A DNA stretch of 64,000 bases from JBBRXJ01 sp038248505. GTDB taxonomy: Bacteria; Bacteroidota; Bacteroidia; Bacteroidales; JBBRXJ01. A program made the translations under genes and the position numbers. Position 1 is the stretch's first letter. Every line of letters begins with the position of its first letter. Of the stretch, positions 1-5,914 are shown piece by piece. The stretch is from the NCBI GenBank assembly GCA_038248505.1, contig JBBRXJ010000002.1, positions 1 to 64,000 of the forward strand, given 5' to 3'. The notes under the pieces are model-generated. The model saw nothing but the letters and a program-made list of their open reading frames with translations, ran no database searches and was not told where the DNA came from.

Positions 1-165
1 GTACACATAGCAATTAGCAATGCGAAAAGAAATTTTATTGGAATCTATCACAAGATTAAAGGAATGTGCCTTCAGAATTATCTCGATGAATTTGCATATA
101 GATTAAATCGCAGACATCGACGTGATATCTTTGATAGACTGATAGTTGCGAGTATCTTATTTTAG
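1..165 (+). mobile_element. IS1595-family transposase, C-terminal end (cut by window start)
   Basis: Frame 1 is open from the first base to a TAG at 163-165 and encodes 54 residues. The stretch NAKRNFIGIYHKIKG followed by QNYLDEFAYRLNRR matches how the C-terminal end of IS1595-type (ISXO2-like) DDE transposases usually reads, with the conserved YLDEF and LNRR near the end. The N-terminal part and left end lie outside the window, so it cannot be said whether the element is intact. I could not identify a terminal inverted repeat in the bases after the stop. Family assignment rests on recognition of this motif only. Confidence 0.75.
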
Positions 166-245
166 GTGTACAAATATGCAGAATCAAATTATAAAATTCT
201 GCATGCGCATAATAAAAAAGAATGTATGACAATTACCAAAATAAA

Positions 246-280
246 AAAAGCTTTATTCTTAGTTAAAGAATAAAGCTTTT
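246..280 (-). terminator. Rho-independent terminator of the biotin carboxylase operon
   Basis: A perfect 15-bp stem (AAAAGCTTTATTCTT, 246-260, against 266-280) closes a 5-base AGTTA loop, followed on the minus strand by a short T run. It lies 25 bases after the stop of the biotin carrier gene. A/T runs flank both sides, so it could also act on the plus strand for the transposase side. Confidence 0.8.
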
Positions 281-304
281 AATAATATAAATAAGAATAG
301 TAAA

Positions 305-814
305 TTATTTTTCAAACTCTACAAGAACGTCATCTTTCATTACTAAATCTCCTGGACGTACATGTACTTTTTTAATTATACCGCTAAACTGAGAGATAAT
401 TTCGTTTTGCATTTTCATCGCTTCTAAAATTAGCATTGCATCTCCTACTTTCACCTCAGCACCATCTTCAATAAGAATTTCAACAATCTTACCAGGCATT
501 GGCGCAACCAATTGTGCTACAACAACATCTTTATGTTTTTTGGCAAGAAACTTTTTACGACGGAATGAGATAGGCGTCTCTACAGAAAAATCATAACTAA
601 CATTGTTAATTAGGATGACGTATTTGTTTTGGCTTTTTTCAGAAACCTCAACCGGATATTTATAGTTTCTGTAAATTACATAGGTAAAACCATCCTCATC
701 TTCTTCTATTTTTATATCGGCTTTCTTACCATTATAAAGAATAGTGCCATCTTCTTTAAGCTCAAATTTGAACTTTACTCCCTGTTTATTTAGTGCAATA
801 AATTTTCCTAACAT
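305..814 (-). CDS. Biotin carboxyl carrier protein of an acyl-CoA/pyruvate-type carboxylase
   Basis: This 169-residue cytosolic carrier swings CO2-charged biotin between a biotin carboxylase and a carboxyltransferase. The C-terminal 70 residues form a biotinyl/lipoyl domain: APMPGK at about 104-109 and the biotinylation motif EAMKM at 131-135, which makes K134 the predicted biotinylated lysine. The N-terminal 95 residues are a beta-rich linker often seen in Bacteroidota carriers of propionyl-CoA-type carboxylases. It follows the biotin carboxylase gene by 23 bases on the same strand, so the two form an operon. No carboxyltransferase subunit is adjacent, which leaves the acyl substrate (propionyl-CoA, acetyl-CoA or pyruvate) undecided. 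Confidence 0.88.
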   Translation of the reverse strand: MLGKFIALNKQGVKFKFELKEDGTILYNGKKADIKIEEDEDGFTYVIYRNYKYPVEVSEKSQNKYVILINNVSYDFSVETPISFRRKKFLAKKHKDVVVAQLVAPMPGKIVEILIEDGAEVKVGDAMLILEAMKMQNEIISQFSGIIKKVHVRPGDLVMKDDVLVEFEK

Positions 815-837
815 AGCTTGATTTTTTGTTTTAAAAA

Positions 838-2337
838 TTAAATTGACTTCAAACGCTTATTTAGAATCCAGGGATTTAGACTCTTACCCTTGTCATAATC
901 AATAAACTCATCACGATCTGCCTTTAGCTCAGAACCAAAATGGAAGGTAGCAAAAAAAGCAGCTAAGAATTCCTCATTCGGTTCTTGATAATGCAATTCC
1001 TTCATCTCTTTATCTATAAAGCTGGTATTTATGTCACCCGATACGAACTTCCGATTTGTTAATAGCGCTTTAAAAAATGGAATAGTTGTTTTAATACCTT
1101 TAATTCTGGTCTTTCTAAGTGCCGTTAAGGTATTTGCAATACAGTCACGTCTATCTTCACCATAACAAATTAGTTTAGCTACCATAGAATCATAATGGGG
1201 TGTAATCTCTGATCCCTCACGAATACCTGTATCAACTCGAATATGCTTACCTTTTGGAAAAGCAATCCGATCAATTCTTCCTAAATTAGGTGAGAAACTA
1301 GCTTGAACATCTTCTGCATTAATACGACACTCAATAGCCCATCCTTTTATTTTTACATCACTTTGCTTTATTTTAAGCTTTTCTCCATCAGCAATGCGAA
1401 TCATCATCTCAATTAAATCATAACCTGTTACCATTTCCGTTACTGGATGTTCAACTTGTATACGGGTATTCATTTCCATAAAATAGAAATTATTGTCAGC
1501 ATCAAGTAAGAACTCAACAGTACCCGCACTATGGTATTTAACTGACTTAGCAACTTCAATTGCTGCATTACCCATCTTCTCGCGAAGTTTTGGATCAAGA
1601 GCCGCAGAGGGCGATTCCTCTATTAACTTTTGATGTTTTCGTTGAATAGAACATTCTCTTTCACCAAGATGAATTACATTTCCATGTTTATCTGCCATGA
1701 TTTGAAATTCAATATGTCTTGGATTTCGTACATACTTCTCAACAAATACCGTTGGATCATTAAAAGCCTTTGCTGCTTCATTCGATGCCTGATTATATAA
1801 CCTCTCAATATCAGAGGCTTTTTCAACTATACGCATTCCTCTACCACCTCCACCAGAGGCAGCTTTTATCATAACGGGGTATCCAATTTCTTCAGAATAC
1901 TTTAAAGCTTCTTTTACATTCTTAAGAGTGCCTGGACTACCTTTAACCATAGGTATTTTATGCTTTAACGCTATTTGCTTCGCAATGGTTTTGTTACCCA
2001 TTTTATAAATAGCATCTGCCGAAGGACCAATAAATTTTATTTTTTCTTCTTCACAACGCTGTGCAAAATATGGACTCTCAGCAAGGAAACCATATCCTGG
2101 ATGTACTCCTTCAATTTTATAATCACGGGCTATTTCAATAATCCCTTCAATGTCAAGAAATTCGGGAATTCCTTCCAAATTCTCCTTGAATTCGATGACT
2201 TCGTCGGCAAATTCAAGATACATTGCTGATGGCTCTTTGGCCGTCTTGATCGCATACGTTTTTATTCCCATCTTCTTTGCGGTAGAGATAATTCTGATGG
2301 CTATCTCACCTCTATTTGCGATTAAAAGACTTTTCAT
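838..2337 (-). CDS. accC: Biotin carboxylase subunit of an acyl-CoA carboxylase
   Basis: This 499-residue enzyme carboxylates carrier-bound biotin with ATP and bicarbonate. The N-terminal IANRGEIAIRI (6-16), HPGYGF (79-84), the glycine-rich ATP loop KAASGGGGRGMR (158-169), RECSIQRKHQK (227-237) and EMNTRIQVEHP (288-298) are all intact, so the ATP-grasp active site looks functional. Length is that of stand-alone biotin carboxylases of the propionyl-CoA/pyruvate (PycA) type, slightly longer than E. coli AccC. It starts at ATG 2335-2337 and is the first gene of a two-gene operon with the carrier at 305-814. In many Bacteroidota a carboxyltransferase beta gene belongs to this operon; here the upstream neighbour is tRNA-His instead. 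Confidence 0.92.
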   Translation of the reverse strand: MKSLLIANRGEIAIRIISTAKKMGIKTYAIKTAKEPSAMYLEFADEVIEFKENLEGIPEFLDIEGIIEIARDYKIEGVHPGYGFLAESPYFAQRCEEEKIKFIGPSADAIYKMGNKTIAKQIALKHKIPMVKGSPGTLKNVKEALKYSEEIGYPVMIKAASGGGGRGMRIVEKASDIERLYNQASNEAAKAFNDPTVFVEKYVRNPRHIEFQIMADKHGNVIHLGERECSIQRKHQKLIEESPSAALDPKLREKMGNAAIEVAKSVKYHSAGTVEFLLDADNNFYFMEMNTRIQVEHPVTEMVTGYDLIEMMIRIADGEKLKIKQSDVKIKGWAIECRINAEDVQASFSPNLGRIDRIAFPKGKHIRVDTGIREGSEITPHYDSMVAKLICYGEDRRDCIANTLTALRKTRIKGIKTTIPFFKALLTNRKFVSGDINTSFIDKEMKELHYQEPNEEFLAAFFATFHFGSELKADRDEFIDYDKGKSLNPWILNKRLKSI

Positions 2338-2705
2338 TCGATAGGTTTTAATTTTAAGCTTGCAATTTTATATAAATTATATTCTAACACACTACGTAGA
2401 GTGTCCAAAAATAAGGTTCCTCATAAAACATCGGCAATATTAGTGTATTTTTTTAAAAAACGAAATTTCACCATCTTGCTGTAATACTGTTATTTACAAT
2501 AACTATTTTCTTGTAAATATCTCTATAACCGTCAATGTATCAAACAGTAAAGTCACAAAAGCTCACTATCTATGTCCTGATTAAAAAATGAAAAGCGTAT
2601 TTACATAAAACAATATACAATAGTTTGGATATTAACACTTTAACAAAAATAATAGCCGCATTTTGTTGAAAATATTTTTTTTTCAGAGAGAGTCATTTCT
2701 TTTTT
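2338..2705. other. AT-rich intergenic gap upstream of the biotin carboxylase
   Basis: This is the divergent spacer between the biotin carboxylase (minus) and tRNA-His (plus). It has no convincing open reading frame. I did not find an exact CAAAnnTA (minus-strand TAnnTTTG) box next to the carboxylase start, so the carboxylase promoter is unassigned. Confidence 0.5.
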
Positions 2706-2713
2706 TATCTTTG
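2706..2713 (+). promoter_or_regulatory. -7 box of the tRNA-His promoter
   Basis: TATCTTTG fits the Bacteroidota primary-sigma -7 consensus TAnnTTTG exactly and lies 18 bases before the tRNA acceptor stem. The -33 region about 20 bases upstream is only T-rich (TTTC), so it is a weak match. Confidence 0.6.
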
Positions 2714-2730
2714 TAACCTCAAAAAACACG

Positions 2731-2804
2731 GTGGTTGTAGTTCAGTTGGTTAGAACGTCTGATTGTGGTTCAGAAGGTCGTGGGTTCGAACCCCATCATC
2801 CACC
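2731..2804 (+). tRNA. tRNA-His (anticodon GTG)
   Basis: The cloverleaf is complete: D arm GTTC/GAAC, anticodon stem TCTGA/TCAGA around loop TTGTGGT (anticodon GTG), and T arm with TTCGAAC. G2730 can pair with C2804 as the extra G-1:C73 pair that marks tRNA-His. CCA is not encoded in full. The acceptor stem has one T-T opposition (bases 5 and 68, positions 2735 and 2799); the other six pairs are canonical. Confidence 0.93.
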
Positions 2805-2805
2805 C

Positions 2806-2840
2806 AAAAGGCTGTTCTTTAGTTAGAATGGCCTTTTTTT
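2806..2840 (+). terminator. Terminator after tRNA-His
   Basis: A 13-bp stem (2806-2818 with 2825-2837, including two G-T pairs) encloses a 6-base loop and runs into seven T at 2834-2840. It begins two bases after the tRNA. Confidence 0.85.
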
Positions 2841-3004
2841 AACCAAATTCCGTATCTCTTAAAACATTATTGATTTCCCATAATGATCACCAATAATGAT
2901 TTTTCAAATCATTACACTCTACTTATTGAAGATTGGCTTAAATTATCTATAATATTTGTGCCTCAACAAACTACATTATAAATAAGATTGGTATTACATG
3001 CTAT

Positions 3005-3089
3005 TCCGCGGGTTTCACCCCGTGACCCTTCTCTACCGCAGCCGATTCACTCAGTATCCTCGCCTGACAACACGGGCAGGAGTTCGACT
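3005..3089. other. GC-rich island in an AT-rich spacer
   Basis: About 85 bases of clearly higher GC than the surrounding sequence, with a small hairpin (GGGT/ACCC at 3010-3020) and a second imperfect one around CCTG...CAGG at about 3064-3080. It has no reading frame of note and matches no RNA family I recognise. It could be a decayed dispersed intergenic repeat or a structured RNA; the sequence alone does not decide. The rest of the 2841-3352 gap shows nothing I can name. Confidence 0.35.
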
Positions 3090-3352
3090 AAATAATTTCG
3101 TTTACTATCATTCGTGAATTTAAAGTCTCACTGAGTTAAATTTAGCCATTTTTTAGTGCTAAAGCATAATTCTATGTCTCTTAATGTTTTAATTATCTTA
3201 ATTTTACAATTATAACGATTTTTTTGGCGTATGATTAGGCTTAATAAAAAACAGAGTTCCTCTCTATTCAAAAAAATATTTTCAATCTATTTTTCCTCCC
3301 GATCTGTTGCCTTTTTGTTTTATTAAACTGCCTTTTAAATACTTATACGAAC

Positions 3353-3369
3353 GGTTACATTATCTCACC
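3353..3369. promoter_or_regulatory. Degenerate upstream copy of the GGTGA/TCACC operator
   Basis: GGTTA at 3353-3357 and TCACC at 3365-3369 form a degraded copy of the palindrome that begins 7 bases later. Its centre is about 22.5 bp upstream of the next, similar to the 23-bp spacing of the operator pair before the second gene. Confidence 0.35.
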
Positions 3370-3375
3370 ACATAA

Positions 3376-3391
3376 GGTGATTTAAATCACC
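3376..3391. promoter_or_regulatory. Perfect 16-bp palindromic operator, Crp/Fnr-like
   Basis: GGTGATTTAAATCACC is a perfect palindrome. It contains TGAT-n4-ATCA, the core of Fnr-type sites, and also GTGA-n6-TCAC, the core of Crp-type sites. Its centre is 40.5 bp upstream of the TAATTTTG box at 3424, a position suited to an activator contacting RNA polymerase. The regulator is not encoded nearby. Confidence 0.65.
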
Positions 3392-3399
3392 GAATTTTA

Positions 3400-3431
3400 T
3401 TTGCATTTGAGTTGCTATCGTCGTAATTTTG
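3400..3431 (+). promoter_or_regulatory. Bacteroidota promoter of the first tandem small gene
   Basis: TTTG at 3400-3403 and TAATTTTG at 3424-3431 are separated by 20 bases, an exact fit to the Bacteroidota consensus TTTG-n19-21-TAnnTTTG. Transcription would begin near 3438, about 20 bases before the ATG. Confidence 0.75.
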
Positions 3432-3456
3432 TAATAGTATAAACCTAAGAAACCTA

Positions 3457-3669
3457 ATGCTTATGTTAGACATACAAATGCAGGTAATTGACAACCTAAG
3501 CTATGATCGCAATAGGTTTCGTCAGGAGATTATTAAATCTTTAGCTTGGTTAAGATCTTATGAAATAATCTTTCTTAAGAAATGGCTTAAAGAAAAGTAT
3601 GGTGAAAGTCATAAAGACATTATTGCTGATATTTTTAACAATCAATTGATATATAGTACTAAAGCATAA
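3457..3669 (+). CDS. Small hypothetical protein, tandem paralogue A
   Basis: This 70-residue protein is of a family I do not recognise. It has no signal peptide or membrane segment and is predicted mostly helical. It aligns without gaps to the product of the next gene: LSYDRNRFRQEIIKSL here against ISFDKDLFKTELMYSL there, then SYEIIFLKKWLKEKYG against TYEVFQLRQWVKEKFG, then SHKDIIADIF against THSDVIGDVY. The conserved W-x-KEK-[YF]-G and the alternating substitutions point to selection on a real protein. ATG at 3457 or, in frame, 3463 could start it. An exact promoter and a perfect palindromic operator precede it. Confidence 0.75.
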   Translation: MLMLDIQMQVIDNLSYDRNRFRQEIIKSLAWLRSYEIIFLKKWLKEKYGESHKDIIADIFNNQLIYSTKA

Positions 3670-3684
3670 TTAATTATATTTCAT

Positions 3685-3700
3685 GGTGATGTAAATCACC
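3685..3700. promoter_or_regulatory. Palindromic operator copy 2
   Basis: GGTGATGTAAATCACC differs from the perfect palindrome at 3376 by one base. It lies between the two paralogous genes, and its centre is 23 bp (about two helical turns) upstream of copy 3. Confidence 0.6.
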
Positions 3701-3707
3701 GAAAAAA

Positions 3708-3723
3708 GATGATATAGATCACC
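3708..3723. promoter_or_regulatory. Palindromic operator copy 3
   Basis: GATGATATAGATCACC matches the palindrome at 3376 in 13 of 16 bases. Its centre is 40.5 bp upstream of the -7 box at 3756, exactly the distance seen before the first gene. Confidence 0.55.
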
Positions 3724-3755
3724 CCGAAAAATTTTAGCGACAATTAAATAAACAA

Positions 3756-3763
3756 TAATTTAG
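3756..3763 (+). promoter_or_regulatory. Probable -7 box of the second tandem small gene
   Basis: TAATTTAG matches TAnnTTTG in seven of eight positions. A T-rich tract about 20 bases upstream (3732-3736) would be a poor -33 box, consistent with dependence on an activator at copy 3. Confidence 0.45.
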
Positions 3764-3801
3764 TAGAGGAATTAAGCAGCCAAATTATAATACGCAATAT
3801 T

Positions 3802-3993
3802 ATGTTAGAACACGAAAAAAACATTTTGGAGCAAATTAGTTTTGATAAAGATTTATTTAAAACCGAATTGATGTATTCATTGGAACGAATGAAAACATAT
3901 GAAGTTTTTCAATTAAGGCAATGGGTTAAAGAAAAATTCGGAGCAACACACTCTGATGTTATCGGAGATGTATATCAGGTATTTTTACATTAG
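3802..3993 (+). CDS. Small hypothetical protein, tandem paralogue B
   Basis: This 63-residue protein is soluble and of unknown function. It is paralogous to the product of 3457-3669 along its whole length. Residues 11-59 keep the pattern [IL]-S-[YF]-D near the start, a central [ST]-Y-E, W-[LV]-KEK-[YF]-G and a C-terminal D-[IV]-I. It has its own operator pair and -7 box and is followed by a terminator, so the two genes are separately promoted copies rather than a simple operon. The short length and the absence of any catalytic-looking motif suggest a regulatory or adaptor role, but that is inference. Confidence 0.75.
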   Translation: MLEHEKNILEQISFDKDLFKTELMYSLERMKTYEVFQLRQWVKEKFGATHSDVIGDVYQVFLH

Positions 3994-4042
3994 TAAATAC
4001 CTACAAACAAGCAGGGTAGTTTTCTTTCATAGCTTAAGTAAG

Positions 4043-4080
4043 AAGAGGCAAATCGTAAAAAGGTTTGCCTCTTTCTTTTT
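4043..4080 (+). terminator. Terminator after tandem gene B
   Basis: AAGAGGCAAA at 4043-4052 pairs perfectly with TTTGCCTCTT at 4064-4073, and a T-rich tract follows. It separates the small genes from the sigma-factor locus. Confidence 0.85.
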
Positions 4081-4122
4081 TGCTTAATTTGATACAGTAT
4101 TCGTAACATAAAGCTTTTTCTA

Positions 4123-4130
4123 TATCTTTG
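4123..4130 (+). promoter_or_regulatory. -7 box before the ECF sigma gene
   Basis: TATCTTTG is an exact TAnnTTTG match. Transcription would start near 4137, leaving a leader of only about 13 bases before the TTG start. No clear -33 TTTG is present at the usual distance. Confidence 0.55.
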
Positions 4131-4149
4131 ATTTAAATATGTTAAAATA

Positions 4150-4737
4150 TTGGAAAAAGACATTTCATATAAACCACTTGACGAACAAAGCTTTGAGGCT
4201 CTTTTTACGTCCTATTTTGCACCTCTCTGTGCATATGCAATGAGATTTCTAAAAGATTTAGATTCTTCAAAAGAAATTGCACATGATGTATTTATTAACC
4301 TTTGGGATAGACGAGAACACATCGATACCAATAAATCACTTAAAACATACTTGTTTACATCCGTTCACAACCGTTGTTTAAACTACATTAGAGATAATCG
4401 CAAGTTTGATCACTCATCACATAGTATTGAAAATGCTAGTGAAATGGGCTATTCTGATTCGGATACTAATTTATCAGTTATTGAACTACAAGAACGTATT
4501 GATAAGGCTATAAATCAATTGCCTCAAAAATGTAAAGAAATATTCGTTCTTAGCCGGTATCAGGAGTTAAAATATAGTGAGATTGCTGTAAAACTAAATA
4601 TTTCAGTAAAAACGGTTGAGGCTCAAATTACCAAAGCGCTAAAAACACTGCGAGAAGAGCTCTCTGACTATCTTCCTACTTTGCTGGTATTATGCTTATT
4701 ATGTGTCAAATCGCTAGTTTGTCAACAATTAATATAG
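4150..4737 (+). CDS. ECF sigma factor of a cell-surface signalling system (FecI-like)
   Basis: This 195-residue sigma-70 family factor directs RNA polymerase to target promoters when released by the downstream anti-sigma factor. Region 2 covers about 22-54 (YFAPLCAYAMRF to DVFINLW) and region 4 about 124-168, with the helix-turn-helix YSEIAVKLNISVKTVEAQ. The C-terminal LLVLCLLCVKSLV (178-190) is hydrophobic, as in many Bacteroidota ECF factors paired with FecR. An in-frame stop at 4129 and no ATG before residue 31 make TTG at 4150 the only sensible start; the ATG at 4139 is out of frame. FecR follows 50 bases later. Confidence 0.9.
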   Translation: MEKDISYKPLDEQSFEALFTSYFAPLCAYAMRFLKDLDSSKEIAHDVFINLWDRREHIDTNKSLKTYLFTSVHNRCLNYIRDNRKFDHSSHSIENASEMGYSDSDTNLSVIELQERIDKAINQLPQKCKEIFVLSRYQELKYSEIAVKLNISVKTVEAQITKALKTLREELSDYLPTLLVLCLLCVKSLVCQQLI

Positions 4738-4787
4738 GGTAAGATCAAATTGTTGTGTAATTACTATTGTAAATTAATGATTTTAAA

Positions 4788-5780
4788 ATGATGCCAACAA
4801 ACGAAAATATAGAATTGCTAATTGCCCGTTATATTTCAGGCGATTGCAGTGCCGAAGAGCAAGAACAGCTTGAGGCTTGGGCTTCCTTGTCGGCTGAAAA
4901 TCGCGAAAAAATTGCCACCGAAAAGAAACTATGGGATTTACTTTTGCAAAGCTCAAACGTTATATCGGTTGATTTACAAAAAGAATGGAAGTACTTATCA
5001 TCAAAAACCATTAAAATAAATGAGCATACATTTTTTATTACATCTAAAATGGCTAAAACCATAATGAGGTATGCTGCTATCATTATTGTTTTTATTAGCA
5101 TAGGAATAATCAGTTATAGAATTTCATTTAACAATACAAATAAAGAAATAGCTTCAACAATACATCCAGAATCCATAAATTTACCCGACGGATCTGTCGT
5201 TACGCTTAATTCACATTCATCGCTAAAATATAAAACAGCACTAGATAAGCATACAACACGAAACGTATGTCTTACTGGTTCAGCCTACTTTAAAGTAACA
5301 AAAAGACCATCACAACCATTTAAAATTGAAATTAATGGGCACATAGTTGAAGTGCTTGGCACTTCATTCTATATTGAAACAGAAAATGGACAAACATCTG
5401 TGATTGTTGAAACAGGCAAAGTAGCGGTTTATAATGATAATGATAGTAATAAAGTATATCTATTGCCAGGTGAAAAGGCTTTATGTGTTAACAAAAGCAC
5501 TATTATTAATAAAAGCACCAATTACGACGAAAACTATTTAGCTTGGAAAACACATTGTTTAAAATTTCAAGATAAAAAACTACCAAAAGTAATTGAAGAA
5601 ATAAACAAGGCTTATAAAAGCAATATTGTTCTTAAATCAAATGAATACAACGAATGTAGAATTACAGTTATTTTTGAAAACCAAAGTTTAGAATCCGTTT
5701 TAAATGTTCTACAGTCAACACTTGATTTAGAGATAAAACAAACCCCAGTATCGATTGAGATAGATGGAGATGGTTGTTAA
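4788..5780 (+). CDS. FecR-family anti-sigma factor with DUF4974 C-terminus
   Basis: This 330-residue inner-membrane protein relays a signal from the outer-membrane receptor to the sigma factor. The cytoplasmic N-terminal 90 residues would hold the sigma factor, one transmembrane helix spans about 93-112 (MRYAAIIIVFISIGIISY), the FecR domain follows (LPDGSVVTLN at 132-141), and residues about 255-325 fit the DUF4974 module that contacts the receptor STN domain. ATG 4788 is followed by a second ATG. A hairpin immediately after the stop separates it from the receptor gene. Confidence 0.9.
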   Translation: MMPTNENIELLIARYISGDCSAEEQEQLEAWASLSAENREKIATEKKLWDLLLQSSNVISVDLQKEWKYLSSKTIKINEHTFFITSKMAKTIMRYAAIIIVFISIGIISYRISFNNTNKEIASTIHPESINLPDGSVVTLNSHSSLKYKTALDKHTTRNVCLTGSAYFKVTKRPSQPFKIEINGHIVEVLGTSFYIETENGQTSVIVETGKVAVYNDNDSNKVYLLPGEKALCVNKSTIINKSTNYDENYLAWKTHCLKFQDKKLPKVIEEINKAYKSNIVLKSNEYNECRITVIFENQSLESVLNVLQSTLDLEIKQTPVSIEIDGDGC

Positions 5781-5790
5781 GAATTTCCTA

Positions 5791-5840
5791 GTACCAAAAA
5801 ACAAAACCCTGCCAAAAAACAGGGTTTTGTTTTTTGGTAC
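5791..5840 (+). terminator. Strong hairpin between the FecR and receptor genes
   Basis: A perfect 21-bp stem (5791-5811 with 5820-5840) closes an 8-base loop. Its core is CCCTG/CAGGG, followed by a T-rich arm that can serve as the U tract, and the A-rich left arm makes it work in both directions. It sits 10 bases after the FecR stop, so it should end or attenuate transcription before the receptor gene. Confidence 0.8.
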
Positions 5841-5914
5841 TCCTAGCAATTTATTTAAACCATAATAATATTGTTCAAAACCTAAATAAAGCTAACTTAG
5901 CCATAAATTAGATT

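Noticed and set aside
3685..3723. The palindromes between the tandem genes as a terminator
   Set aside because: There is no T run after them, each is an independent 16-bp dyad, and the same element lies in front of the first gene.
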